Positions 50,408-59,244 of a stretch of 64,000 nt of DNA are shown piece after piece. Below the pieces are notes generated by a model. It saw nothing but the letters and a program-made list of their open reading frames with translations. It had not been told where the DNA came from and searched no databases. Both the position numbers and the translations under genes were made by a program. Within the stretch, counting starts at the first letter, position 1. Every line of letters starts with the position of its first letter. Source of the stretch: Verrucomicrobiota bacterium (GTDB lineage Bacteria > Verrucomicrobiota > Verrucomicrobiia > Methylacidiphilales > UBA1321); the NCBI GenBank assembly GCA_013285645.1, contig JABDHJ010000004.1, positions 1 to 64,000 on the forward strand, in the 5' to 3' direction.

Positions 50408-53101
50408 ATGGATGATTGCCCCGAGTCTTTTCGTCTGAGTGAGGATAGTCGTCGGATCAAGAACTGGAAGCGGTGGGGGCCTTATTTACCGGAGCGGCAG
50501 TGGGGCACGGTCCGGGAGGATTACTCGCCGAGCGGGGATTGCTGGAATTATTTTCCGCACGACCAGGCGCGCAGTCGGGCTTACCGTTGGGGCGAAGACG
50601 GTCTCCTCGGCTTCACCGATCGCGAATGCCGTCTATGCTTCGCGCCCACTTTATGGAACGGTGTCGATCCGATCCTGAAGGAGCGCATGTTTGGCCTGAC
50701 CAATTCCGAGGGCAATCATGGCGAGGACGTGAAGGAGGCTTACTTCTTTCTCGATGCGGTGCCAACGCATTCGTATCAACGCGCTCTTTATAAATATCCG
50801 CAGCGTGCCTATCCCTACCAGCAATTGCTGGAGGCCAACCGCAACCGCTCCAAGTTCGAGCATGAGTACGAGATCACCGACACGGACGCGTTCGCGGAGA
50901 ACCGTTATTTCGATGTGCAGGTCGAGTACGCGAAAGGTGGACCGGACGACATCCTGATCCAGCTTACGATTACCAATCACGGCCCGGAAGCGGCCCCGCT
51001 GCACATCCTGCCCACGCTCTGGTTTCGCAACACGTGGTCATGGGGAAAGATGACAGAGGAGACGCCGATTCGCCCCATCATGAAGGAGCAGAATTCCGGC
51101 ATGATCGAGGCGGACCATGCCACGTTGGGGATTTTTCAATTTCTGCTCGATCCTGCCAATCAAGCCGATTGTCGCGGGCTTCTTTTCACCGAAAATGATT
51201 CGAACCTGAAGCATCTCTTTGGCGTGGCCAATGTTAGTCCCTACGTGAAAGACGCCTTTCACGAGGCGCTTATTCATGGACATACGGACGCGGTCAATCC
51301 CGCGAAACGCGGAACAAAAGCGGCCGGTCATTATGAAGTGAAGATCGCTGCCGGGGCGTCGTACCAACTCCGGTTGCGGCTCGTCGAGCAAAGTCAGGCT
51401 CCGGCGGCGGGAGAAGCCTTTGGCGATAAATTTTCCTCGATCATCGATCTGCGCCGTTCCGAAGCGGACACTTATTATAAGAAGCACATCGCCTACCCGC
51501 CGGAGAGTGAAGAATTCCGCGTCATGCGCCAGGCGCAGTCGGGTTTGCTCTGGTCGAAGCAATTTTATTATTACGAGGTCGCACGATGGCTCAAGGGTGA
51601 CCCGGGTTATCCGCCGCCGGATCGGAACCGTCAGTTGTGCGGTCGAAATTGGGATTGGCAGCATGTCTTCAATCGCGACGTCCTTTCCATGCCCGACACG
51701 TGGGAATATCCCTGGTTCGCCGCCTGGGATTTGGCTTTCCACACCATTGAGCTTTCCCGCATCGATCCCGATTTTGCCAAGGGCCAACTCGAGCTGCTTT
51801 TGCGCGAGTGGTACATGCACCCGAACGGCGCATTGCCCGCGTACGAATTTGCTTTCTCGGATGTGAATCCGCCTGTGCATGCCTGGGCGGCGTGGCGCGT
51901 TTATAAAATTAGCGGCAAGCGAGGTCAGCGCGATCTCCGGTTCCTCGAAAGCGTCTTCCAGAAATTGTTGATGAATTTCACATGGTGGGTCAACCGGAAG
52001 GATTCGTCGGGTCGCGGTCTTTTCTCGGGAGGCTTTCTTGGTCTCGATAACGTCGGCGTGTTTGACCGCTCCAAGCCATTGGGTGATGGCAATTTTCTTG
52101 AGCAGGCCGATGGAACCGCGTGGATGGCCTCTTACTGTCTCACCATGCTGGGCATGGCGCTGGAGTTGGCCGTCAACGATTCGGTTTACGAGGACATCGC
52201 CTCGAAGTTTTTCGAGCATTTTGTCACAATCAGCCATTCGATCAATACCATTGGCGGTTGCGGCCTGTGGGATGAAGAAGATGGCTTCTATTACGACCAG
52301 ATTTCTCTTTCGAGAGGCGGCAATGTTCCGGTCAAGATACGGTCCATCGTCGGTCTCATGCCGATGATCGCCGTGGCAGTCGCTCCGTCCGGTCAGGTCG
52401 CCAAGCTGCCCAATTTCAGGAAGCGGATGGAGTGGTTTGTCCGCAATAGACCGGAATTGGCGGCACGCATTTCCGTAATCAATCATCAAGACATCGAGTT
52501 CGGGACGACCCGGATGCTGGCCATCCCGTCGCGCGATCAACTCGTCAGCATGTTGAAATACATGCTGGATGAAAATGAGTTCCTCTCCCCCTACGGCATC
52601 CGTTCCGTTTCACGTATTCATAAGGACCATCCGTATGTTTTGAACTGGATGCACGAGGATATGCGAGTCGATTACACTCCAGGTGATAGCGTCACGGGCC
52701 TCTTTGGCGGCAACTCCAACTGGCGTGGACCGATCTGGATGCCGGTCAATTACCTGATCGTCGAGGCGCTGGATAGGTACCATCATTTTTACGGCGACTC
52801 GCTGAAAGTGGAATGCCCCACCGGCTCGGGTAACATGATGAGCTTGGGCGAGGTGGCCCGGGAAATCAAAAAGCGGCTGGGCTCGATTTTCCTGCCAGGA
52901 CCTGACGGCACGCGGCCTTATGCGGCTTCACTGGGCGCGTATGCCAACGATCCGCTCTGGCGGGACAACATCCTCTTCAACGAATATTTTCATGGTGACA
53001 ATGGGCGTGGTCTTGGGGCCTCGCACCAGACGGGCTGGACGGCGCTGGTGGCCGATTGCATCCGTGATCAGGCGAAGCCGATTGGCAGGGCTTGGAGTTA
53101 G
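50408..53101 (+). CDS. MGH1/GH63-like glycoside hydrolase
   Basis: An 897-residue cytoplasmic enzyme with no signal peptide. The N-terminal beta region opens KRWGPYLPERQWGTVREDYS, and an (alpha/alpha)6 barrel follows, with GRNWDWQHVFNRDVLSMPDTWEYPWFAAWDLAFH and, near the C-terminus, DYTPGDSVTGLFGGNSNWRGPIWMPVNYLI. These phrases are typical of GH63-related glucosidase and mannosylglycerate hydrolase-like proteins, where the barrel Asp and the C-terminal Glu/Asp act as acid and base. The preference for glucosyl or mannosyl substrates is not readable. It stands alone on the plus strand behind a palindrome cluster. Confidence 0.85.
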   Translation: MDDCPESFRLSEDSRRIKNWKRWGPYLPERQWGTVREDYSPSGDCWNYFPHDQARSRAYRWGEDGLLGFTDRECRLCFAPTLWNGVDPILKERMFGLTNSEGNHGEDVKEAYFFLDAVPTHSYQRALYKYPQRAYPYQQLLEANRNRSKFEHEYEITDTDAFAENRYFDVQVEYAKGGPDDILIQLTITNHGPEAAPLHILPTLWFRNTWSWGKMTEETPIRPIMKEQNSGMIEADHATLGIFQFLLDPANQADCRGLLFTENDSNLKHLFGVANVSPYVKDAFHEALIHGHTDAVNPAKRGTKAAGHYEVKIAAGASYQLRLRLVEQSQAPAAGEAFGDKFSSIIDLRRSEADTYYKKHIAYPPESEEFRVMRQAQSGLLWSKQFYYYEVARWLKGDPGYPPPDRNRQLCGRNWDWQHVFNRDVLSMPDTWEYPWFAAWDLAFHTIELSRIDPDFAKGQLELLLREWYMHPNGALPAYEFAFSDVNPPVHAWAAWRVYKISGKRGQRDLRFLESVFQKLLMNFTWWVNRKDSSGRGLFSGGFLGLDNVGVFDRSKPLGDGNFLEQADGTAWMASYCLTMLGMALELAVNDSVYEDIASKFFEHFVTISHSINTIGGCGLWDEEDGFYYDQISLSRGGNVPVKIRSIVGLMPMIAVAVAPSGQVAKLPNFRKRMEWFVRNRPELAARISVINHQDIEFGTTRMLAIPSRDQLVSMLKYMLDENEFLSPYGIRSVSRIHKDHPYVLNWMHEDMRVDYTPGDSVTGLFGGNSNWRGPIWMPVNYLIVEALDRYHHFYGDSLKVECPTGSGNMMSLGEVAREIKKRLGSIFLPGPDGTRPYAASLGAYANDPLWRDNILFNEYFHGDNGRGLGASHQTGWTALVADCIRDQAKPIGRAWS

Positions 53102-53121
53102 CGCACAGGAAACATAGAGGA

Positions 53122-53180
53122 GTAGCCGCCGTCGTGAGACGGTGGTGGAACTGAACCACGCTCTTACGAGCGCGGCTACG
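53122..53180. repeat. tagccgcc palindrome pair
   Basis: Two imperfect units, gtagccgccgtcgtgagacg with gtggtgg, and ccacgctcttacgagcgcgg ctac; outer arms gtagccgc/gcggctac pair. It lies between the convergent glycosidase and TPR-like genes. Confidence 0.78.
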
Positions 53181-53188
53181 TGAGGGAT

Positions 53189-54244
53189 CTACTCAATCTC
53201 ATCCGGCAGCGGGATGCGCGTGATCAGGTCGCTGGGTTCGGAGCGCGCGTCCTGCAGGATCTTGTTGTAATAGATGCCGATGACGAAGCCGTAGTAATTT
53301 CCGATGGGCGCGCTATCGGGACTTGATGCGCTGGGAATGGGCATGACGTAGTCGACGCCGAAGGGCTCGCTCGTTTTTTTGTTCCAGAAGAGGAAGGTAT
53401 CGTCGAACGAGCCCTTGCGCTGGCCGAGGTCGGGGACAAGCGCGCCATTCGGCATTTGCTGGTAAAAGACGACGTAGGGCTGGAGCTTTTTCTGGTCGAA
53501 CGAGCCGATCGAGTCTTTGCGCATGAGGGTCGCGCGGAGGTGGAATTGCGCGCGGCCATCCGCCGTTTCAACGGGTGTTTTCTCGACTGAATCGACGTAG
53601 ACCTGTCGCGGATGCGGTGAGGCGTCGTTCAAGATGTCCGATGTGTGGCCTCCCAGAAGTACGACCTGGTCGACGGCCACGGCATAGACGGTTCCCACGC
53701 CGGGACCGAGATCGACCAGCCGCTGCCAATAAATTTTGGACTGCGCGGGGTCATTCATCTTTTGATAAGTTTGGGCCAGATTTTTCAGTGTATCGGGATG
53801 GCGCGGATCGATGTCCTCAGCCTTGGTCAGGATTTCCACCGCCGATTCAAAGGCGTTCTGTTTGATAAACATCAACGCTTCCTGGTTGAGAGTGCCGACT
53901 TGTTCAAGTTGATCGGAAGCTTTCGGCACGGCCAGCAGGGCCTCGTGAGGCCGGTTGGGGGAAAGGCCGGGGAGATTGGGCAGATCGGGCTTGGGCGAAG
54001 TTGCGGGCTTCTGTGGGTTCACCGGATTTTGAGCGGTGGTAACGGATGTCCCCACGCCCTTGGGAAGATGGACGTTGACGTGCACCACCATCGCGCGCAG
54101 CCAGAAGACCGAGATCAACATGCCGACTTGCAGCACGACGACCAGAACGACCATGTAGACGGCGACCGAGTAGGTTTTAGGTCTCAGACGCTTGCCATGC
54201 TTGGGGACCGGATTACGGTCATTGGAGGAGGGGAGTTGACTCAT
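53189..54244 (-). CDS. Membrane-anchored TPR-like protein of unknown function
   Basis: A 351-residue protein. A single hydrophobic segment (about 25-50, VAVYMVVLVVVLQVGMLISVFWL) follows a basic start, giving an N-in anchor with the rest periplasmic. A Pro/Asn-rich stretch leads to a short TPR-like pair (QNAFESAVEILTKAEDIDPRHPDTLKNLAQTYQKMND). The C-terminal ~170 residues form a beta-rich domain that I cannot name (FHLRATLMRKDSIGSFDQKKLQPYV; NYYGFVIGIYYNKILQDAR). The ATG at 54244 is chosen; the frame stays open to 54322. It is divergent from the KamA gene. Confidence 0.7.
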   Translation of the reverse strand: MSQLPSSNDRNPVPKHGKRLRPKTYSVAVYMVVLVVVLQVGMLISVFWLRAMVVHVNVHLPKGVGTSVTTAQNPVNPQKPATSPKPDLPNLPGLSPNRPHEALLAVPKASDQLEQVGTLNQEALMFIKQNAFESAVEILTKAEDIDPRHPDTLKNLAQTYQKMNDPAQSKIYWQRLVDLGPGVGTVYAVAVDQVVLLGGHTSDILNDASPHPRQVYVDSVEKTPVETADGRAQFHLRATLMRKDSIGSFDQKKLQPYVVFYQQMPNGALVPDLGQRKGSFDDTFLFWNKKTSEPFGVDYVMPIPSASSPDSAPIGNYYGFVIGIYYNKILQDARSEPSDLITRIPLPDEIE

Positions 54245-54445
54245 CAAAGTGGATGCACCGCAAGGGAATAAGGCCCTTCGTAGGCTCGAAAGAATGCCTG
54301 AATCGGGGAGGCGACGCAACACCTATGCACATCGCTGGATTTGACACGCGGGGGAGTCGCGTTATTTTCATTCCTAACGCCTATAAGAAGCCGCCAGCCA
54401 ACCATTCTCCCGGAGCACTTTCCCGTGCGGCATCTCTCCCCTTCC

Positions 54446-55702
54446 ATGAATACCATCGATCTCACTCAACGTAATTTTACTTCACCCGGTCAGGGCTATT
54501 GGCCCGATGCGACACCGGAACAATGGAACGATTGGCAATGGCAGATGCGCAACAGCGTGAAGTCGCTGGCGCAATTGACGGGGAAGATGACGCTCAGCGC
54601 AGAAGAGCACGCGGGAGTGCTTCTCGCGAACACAAAGCTTGCGATGGGCATCACGCCGTATTTTTTCAACCTGATCGATCCGTTCGATCCCGAATGCCCA
54701 ATCCGGCGGCAGATGATTCCGCGCATCGAGGAGATGACTTACGCGCCGACCGACATGGCTGATCCTTGCGGTGAGGACCACGATATGCCGGTGCCGGGAT
54801 TGGTGCATCGCTATCCGGATCGCGTGTTGTTTCTGGTTACGGACCGGTGCGCTTCTTATTGCCGGTACTGCACGCGGAGTCGCGTGGTCAGTGGCGTGGG
54901 CGAGCAGGAACTTGAGTTGGATTTTGATCGTGCGATTGAGTATCTGCAGAAGCATACGGAAGTTCGCGATGTGCTGCTCTCTGGCGGCGATGCGCTGCTT
55001 CTTTCTGATAAGAAACTGGGCGATCTGTTGCGCCGTTTGCGGGCGATTGATCACATCGAGTTTTTGCGCATTGGCAGTCGCGTGCCGATCTTTTTACCGC
55101 AGCGGATCACGCCGGAGTTGTGCACGATGTTGAAGGAATTTCATCCGCTTTGGATGAGCGTTCACGTTAATCATCCGAAGGAATTGACGACTGAAGTGCG
55201 CGAGGCATTGGGGCGCCTGGCCGATGCGGGCATTCCGCTGGGTAACCAATCGGTGCTGCTGAAAGGCGTGAACGATGATCCCGTCGTGATGAAGACGCTG
55301 GTGCAGAAACTTCTGCGTTGCCGGGTGCGTCCCTATTATCTCTATCAGTGCGATTTGATTCAGGGATCGTCGCATCTGCGCACATCGGTCGCGAAAGGGC
55401 TGGAGATTATCGAGAATCTGAGAGGTCACACCACGGGCTATGCGATTCCGCAATATGTCATCGATGGGCCCGGTGGTGGTGGGAAGATTCCGGTTAATCC
55501 GGATTATGTCGTGGCGAAGACGCCGGACAGCATTGTGCTCCGCAATTACAAGGGCGATATCTACGAGTATCCGGAAGTCGCGCCTGCGGAAAATCCGGCG
55601 TCCGATTCCAATCCGGGCTATCGTCGTCTCGAATTTTTCGATCCGATTGAGGAACGCGAAGAAATCACTTCCCGCTCCTGGCGCGCGGGTCGGAGGGATT
55701 AA
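54446..55702 (+). CDS. kamA: KamA-family radical SAM aminomutase
   Basis: A 418-residue radical SAM protein of the lysine 2,3-aminomutase family. The cluster motif is CASYCRYC (Cys135, 139, 142), followed by TRSRVV. The PLP/substrate region includes DVLLSGGDALLLSD and the C-terminal DGPGGGGKIPVNPDYV, close to the family's usual D-A-P-G-G-G-G-K-I-P. It may make beta-lysine for osmoprotection or for EF-P modification. The usual companions ablB, epmA and efp are not adjacent, so the role is open. The ATG at 54446 is chosen because upstream in-frame residues are not family-like. Its TAA is followed directly by a composite repeat. Confidence 0.87.
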   Translation: MNTIDLTQRNFTSPGQGYWPDATPEQWNDWQWQMRNSVKSLAQLTGKMTLSAEEHAGVLLANTKLAMGITPYFFNLIDPFDPECPIRRQMIPRIEEMTYAPTDMADPCGEDHDMPVPGLVHRYPDRVLFLVTDRCASYCRYCTRSRVVSGVGEQELELDFDRAIEYLQKHTEVRDVLLSGGDALLLSDKKLGDLLRRLRAIDHIEFLRIGSRVPIFLPQRITPELCTMLKEFHPLWMSVHVNHPKELTTEVREALGRLADAGIPLGNQSVLLKGVNDDPVVMKTLVQKLLRCRVRPYYLYQCDLIQGSSHLRTSVAKGLEIIENLRGHTTGYAIPQYVIDGPGGGGKIPVNPDYVVAKTPDSIVLRNYKGDIYEYPEVAPAENPASDSNPGYRRLEFFDPIEEREEITSRSWRAGRRD

Positions 55703-55836
55703 GCTCTCACATTTATCATTGGTCATCCTGAGCTTGTCGAAGGATCAGTTCCGCTCCGTGACCGTGAAGCAAAGCTTCGCCGACAAGTGTGTTCCCAAGT
55801 GCAACTTGGGAACAAGGAACAAAGGCAGGCCGAACT
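55702..55836. repeat. composite palindromic repeat
   Basis: It contains tcatcctgagcttgtcgaag gatcag, then gaagcaaagcttcgccgaca, and the hairpin gttcccaagt/acttgggaac (55789-55811). This is the inverse order of the copy at 48255. It starts at the kamA stop and runs to just before the sigma-factor stop, filling the whole gap. Confidence 0.88.
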
Positions 55837-55841
55837 GAGTT

Positions 55842-57083
55842 CTAAAGAGACTTTGCTTCCGGTGGACATTGCTGCAGCAGGAAACGCCGGGTGGCTTCGT
55901 CCTGCGTCAATCCGGCGGCGTGTTGGAAGGCGGCGCGGGATTCGTTGAGGCGTTTCAGGCCGAGAAGAGCGTGGGCGGTGACTGCCCAATAGGGTTGGTA
56001 ACTGGTCACGGTTTCCTGGGGAATTGTACTCAACTCATCGAGGGCTGCCTGGGAATTTCCTGATTGATGAAGAGCCGCGGCGTAGGCGACGTGGCCGCCG
56101 ATGCTCGGAGCGTGAAGTAGAAGTTCGCGATAGAGGGTTACGATTACGGGCCAATTCGTTTTGCCGGTGACCGCGCGGTGGGCATGTGCGGATTGAATCG
56201 CCGCTTCAAGTTGAAAGCGGCCGTGTTGTCTGGAGGTCGAGGCGCGATGCAAAAGAGCTTCGGCTTCCTCCATGAGGGGACGATTCCAGAGAGCGGTGTC
56301 CTGTTGGGCGAGGGGAACGTAGTTTCCGGCGAGATCGCGGCGAGCGGATTGCCGGGCCTCGCAATGTAGAAGGAGTGCGAGAAGGCCGAGGGCTTCCGGT
56401 TCGTCGGGTACGAGACACACGAGAACGCGGGCGAGGGAGATTGCCTCGCTGCTTAGCCCGGAACCGCTCATCCCGGTGACGTCTTCCCAGCCCGTGCCAT
56501 AGGCGGCGTAGATGGCTTCGAGAATGAATTCAATGCGCTCCGGCCATTCCGCTTTTTCGGGAATGCGGAAGGGAATTCGTGCGGCGCGGATCTTGGTCTT
56601 GGCGCGGACGAGGCGCTGGCCCATGGCGCTCGGTGCGACGAGAAAAGCCGAGGCGATGCGGGCGGCGTCGAGTCCCAGCACGACTTGCAACATGAGCGGC
56701 GTGCGCACGCCGGGATCGATGGCGGGGTGGGCGCAGACAAAGAGCAGTTTCAGCCGCTCATCGGGAATGACGGGGAGATCGGCCAGTTCATCTACTACGG
56801 CGATGGCGGCCAGTTCGGTTTCGATTTCGAGTGAGGTCTCCGAGTTCTGCCGGGTCTGGTGACGGCGATGCTCGTCCATCAAACGGCGGCGGGCGACGGA
56901 GAGCAGCCAAGCTTCGGGAGCTCGGGGCAGGCCCTCGATGGGCCATTGGCGCAGGGCGGCGTGGAAGGCTTCGCCTAGCGCGTCCTCGGCTAGCGCGAGA
57001 TCCCAGGTTTTCGAGGCGACAATGGCGAGGAGTTTGCCGTAGCCATCCGTGGCCACTTGCTGGATCGTGTTATGCGTCTCCAT
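55842..57083 (-). CDS. ECF42-type RNA polymerase sigma factor with DUF6596/TPR tail
   Basis: A 413-residue ECF sigma factor. Sigma-2 material (LAEDALGEAFHAALRQWPIEG; PRAPEAWLLSVARRRLMDEHR) is followed by the sigma-4 region (LMLQVVLGLDAARIASAFLVAPSAMGQRLVRAKTKIR). A ~220-residue C-terminal extension of helical TPR-like repeats (ARVLVCLVPDEPEALGLLALLLHCEARQ) is the mark of group ECF42, which is regulated through this tail rather than by an anti-sigma factor. The DGPF protein gene upstream is the characteristic ECF42 neighbour. I choose METHNTI at 57083; MGGL at 57110 is also open, but the bases between form a hairpin (ggagggctt/aagccctcc). Confidence 0.9.
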   Translation of the reverse strand: METHNTIQQVATDGYGKLLAIVASKTWDLALAEDALGEAFHAALRQWPIEGLPRAPEAWLLSVARRRLMDEHRRHQTRQNSETSLEIETELAAIAVVDELADLPVIPDERLKLLFVCAHPAIDPGVRTPLMLQVVLGLDAARIASAFLVAPSAMGQRLVRAKTKIRAARIPFRIPEKAEWPERIEFILEAIYAAYGTGWEDVTGMSGSGLSSEAISLARVLVCLVPDEPEALGLLALLLHCEARQSARRDLAGNYVPLAQQDTALWNRPLMEEAEALLHRASTSRQHGRFQLEAAIQSAHAHRAVTGKTNWPVIVTLYRELLLHAPSIGGHVAYAAALHQSGNSQAALDELSTIPQETVTSYQPYWAVTAHALLGLKRLNESRAAFQHAAGLTQDEATRRFLLQQCPPEAKSL

Positions 57084-57144
57084 GGAGGGCTTGGGCGGAA
57101 GCCCTCCCATTGCGCGAGCAACAGGAGGGCTGGGCTGACAGGGT

Positions 57145-57498
57145 TTAGTTGGTGGAGGGAATCGTGGGACGCACCTCGACGCAGCCGGTGCCGGCGCAGG
57201 GCGCGCGGGAGGCCCATTCGAGCGCGGTGTCGAGTTCGGGTACGTCGACGAGGACGAATCCGGCTAGCGATTCCTTGGTATCGGCGAAAGGTCCGTCCTG
57301 CACCTTGCGCTTGCCGCCGACCAGTCGCACCGTGGCAGCGGTTGAGGGAGGTTGAAGGCCGGATCCGGCCGCCATGATTCCGGCTTTTTGGATCGATCCG
57401 ATATAGGACATCCAGGCGCCCATTTTGGCTTCAGCATCCGGGCCGGAGCGTGCGTCGAAGTCGGCCTGAGTTTCGTAGAACAATATTGCGTATCTCAT
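57145..57498 (-). CDS. YCII-related DGPF-domain protein
   Basis: A 117-residue single-domain protein of the YciI/DGPF family. The signature RKVQDGPFADTKESLAGFVLVDVPE is present, and the protein opens MRYAILFYETQADF. In actinobacteria and others DGPF genes accompany ECF42 sigma factors, as here (61 bases upstream of the sigma start on the same strand). They may respond to an unknown stress or metabolite; the biochemical activity is not established. The C-terminal tail includes a Cys pair (APCAGTGCVEV). Confidence 0.9.
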   Translation of the reverse strand: MRYAILFYETQADFDARSGPDAEAKMGAWMSYIGSIQKAGIMAAGSGLQPPSTAATVRLVGGKRKVQDGPFADTKESLAGFVLVDVPELDTALEWASRAPCAGTGCVEVRPTIPSTN

Positions 57499-57615
57499 AA
57501 TTTCCTTGGTTTAGGGTTGAACAGCACCGGCGGAAAGCCAGATCATGAGTATGTCGGGTGAGACAGGGGCATTTCGACATTATCACGAAAATAAATTTCA
57601 AGGCCTTCCAATCCG

Positions 57616-57927
57616 TCATCCTGAGCCGTAACGATGCAGTTGAAAATGCTGGGGAAAGTCAGGCCTTCATTATCCCGAAGGGATTAAATCGTATAGCCCA
57701 GGGTTGGACTCGCCCGGGAGTCCTACCCTGGGTTAGATCAACCTGCCTTGTACCCTGAAAGGGTCCTATCCTCTCGGTGATCGAAATGAGGTCGCTTGCT
57801 CCAACCCTTTCAGGGTAGTTTTTTCTTCCTTTTACCCAGGGTAGCTCGTTCCTCGCAACCCTGGGCTATATGATTTAATCCCTTCGGGATAACGGACAAC
57901 TGCATCGTTATGGCTGAGCTTGTCGAA
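57616..57927. repeat. ~310-base nested inverted repeat
   Basis: Four nested pairs of arms surround a common centre near 57784. Outer: 57626-57642 with 57897-57913 (16 of 17). Second: 57672-57706 with 57856-57890 (34 of 35). Third: ctaccctgggt 57723-57733 with 57834-57844 (exact). Inner: 57751-57764 with 57804-57817 (exact, 14 bases). The flanks also carry cctgagc and gagcttgtcgaagga. As RNA or single-stranded DNA it would fold into one long rod. No open frame is credible within it, and this is the only content of the gap 57499-57962. Confidence 0.9.
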
Positions 57928-57962
57928 GGATCAGCTTCCGGATCACCTACGACGATCGGGTT

Positions 57963-58370
57963 TTATTTTATCTTCTTGCCGAAAAGTTTAAAAAGCCAGT
58001 AACCGATTTTGCTGAGCACATATCGTCGATAGCATCCTTTGCAAAGAGCGACATACGGGCCGCGCGCAGTGACGTGACAAAGAGTCATCGCAGTAATGCC
58101 CCTACCACACACGTTGCAGTCTTCATGATCCCAAGCTTCTGGTTCTAAACGAAAAGTTGTGGAATCGTAAGTGCCACCCTCATAGAGGATGAGCACACGG
58201 TGGCCTCCTGGTTCTGGATACCATCGACTCGGCTTATCTTTCATTGCAGTCTCAACTTCGGGAGGACAAGCCATTCCGTCACTGACGAAAGTGACTAATG
58301 CTTTTCGCTTTGGGATGCGACTAGCCATCCACGGAAGTAGAGGAAGTTCATCAATTTCGCTGTTGTCCAT
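57963..58370 (-). CDS. Small protein with a CxxC-CxxC zinc-ribbon-like motif
   Basis: A 135-residue protein I do not recognise. The middle is a beta-rich stretch (HRVLILYEGGTYDSTTFRLEPEAWDHED). It is followed by CNVCGRGITAM and, 17 residues on, VALCKGCYRRY, which could form a zinc ribbon. The C-terminal end is basic and aromatic (YWLFKLFGKKIK). The ATG at 58370 is preferred over a TTG at 58421. It follows murI closely on the same strand and may be co-transcribed. Sense, location and function remain unknown. Confidence 0.55.
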   Translation of the reverse strand: MDNSEIDELPLLPWMASRIPKRKALVTFVSDGMACPPEVETAMKDKPSRWYPEPGGHRVLILYEGGTYDSTTFRLEPEAWDHEDCNVCGRGITAMTLCHVTARGPYVALCKGCYRRYVLSKIGYWLFKLFGKKIK

Positions 58371-58428
58371 AACTTCAGATCGTAAAGTTTGATGGTGCAG
58401 CTTCCAAGTGTTCGAGGACAATGGTGCT

Positions 58429-59244
58429 TTACCCCACCGCGACTTGCTGGATGCCTTTGATTTCCTGGCCGAGGAAGCGTTCGGCGAGGCGGGCGAATTG
58501 GGCGGGGAGATCGGTGGCGCGGATGGTGATTTGGGCGGTGTGCGATCCGGGGGGGCGATTGAGGCCGTGACTGGTGAGTTCGCGGGCGAGAGCGGCGGCG
58601 GCGTTTTGCGCGGAGTCGACGAGCGTGACGCTGGGGCCGAGGACGCGTTGGACCATTGGTTTCAAGAGCGGGTAGTGCGTGCAGGCGAGGACGACGGTAT
58701 CGACCTGCGCGGCTTTCATTGGGGCGAGATATTCCTCGAGGATGAGATGCGTGGCCTTGTGCGAAAGCCAATCCTCCTCGACCAATGAGACGAGAAGCGG
58801 GGTGGGGATCGCGGTGATGACCACGCCGGGTTGCAGGCGGCGAAGCAGACTCTGGTAGGCGTCGCTCTGGATCGTGCCCTGCGTGCCGATGATGCCGATG
58901 CGCTTATTGCGCGTAGTGGAGAGGGCCGCCTCGACTCCGGGGACGATGACGCCAATGACGGGGATGTCCGATTCCTTTTGCAGGATGGCGAGCGCGTGGG
59001 CCGACGCGGTGTTGCATGCGACCACGACCGCCTTGACGTCGTTGGCGCGCAGGTAGGTCATGATTTCGCGCGAATAGCGGATGATCGTTTCCGGCGATTT
59101 GTTGCCGTAGGGGACGCGGGCCGTGTCACCGAGATAGAGGATGTCTTCCGCGGGTAGCAACTCGCGCATCGCCTGAACGACGGTCAAGCCGCCCACGCCG
59201 GAATCGAAAGCTCCGATGGGTCGTTCAACAGAAAAGCTCTTCAT
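58429..59244 (-). CDS. murI: Glutamate racemase
   Basis: A 271-residue enzyme making D-glutamate for peptidoglycan. It opens with GAFDSGVGGLTVV; the two catalytic cysteines are Cys77 (VVACNTASAH) and Cys188 (VVLACTHYPLL), and the YLGDTARVPYGNKS loop is present. Length matches the family (about 265-285). It overlaps the amidase gene upstream by four bases, giving a cell-wall operon in which synthesis of D-Glu and peptide cleavage are coupled. Confidence 0.95.
   Translation of the reverse strand: MKSFSVERPIGAFDSGVGGLTVVQAMRELLPAEDILYLGDTARVPYGNKSPETIIRYSREIMTYLRANDVKAVVVACNTASAHALAILQKESDIPVIGVIVPGVEAALSTTRNKRIGIIGTQGTIQSDAYQSLLRRLQPGVVITAIPTPLLVSLVEEDWLSHKATHLILEEYLAPMKAAQVDTVVLACTHYPLLKPMVQRVLGPSVTLVDSAQNAAAALARELTSHGLNRPPGSHTAQITIRATDLPAQFARLAERFLGQEIKGIQQVAVG

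Noticed and set aside
57558-57758. Small open frames within the 310-base palindrome
   Set aside because: They are by-products of the inverted repeat; no start signals and no protein-like composition.
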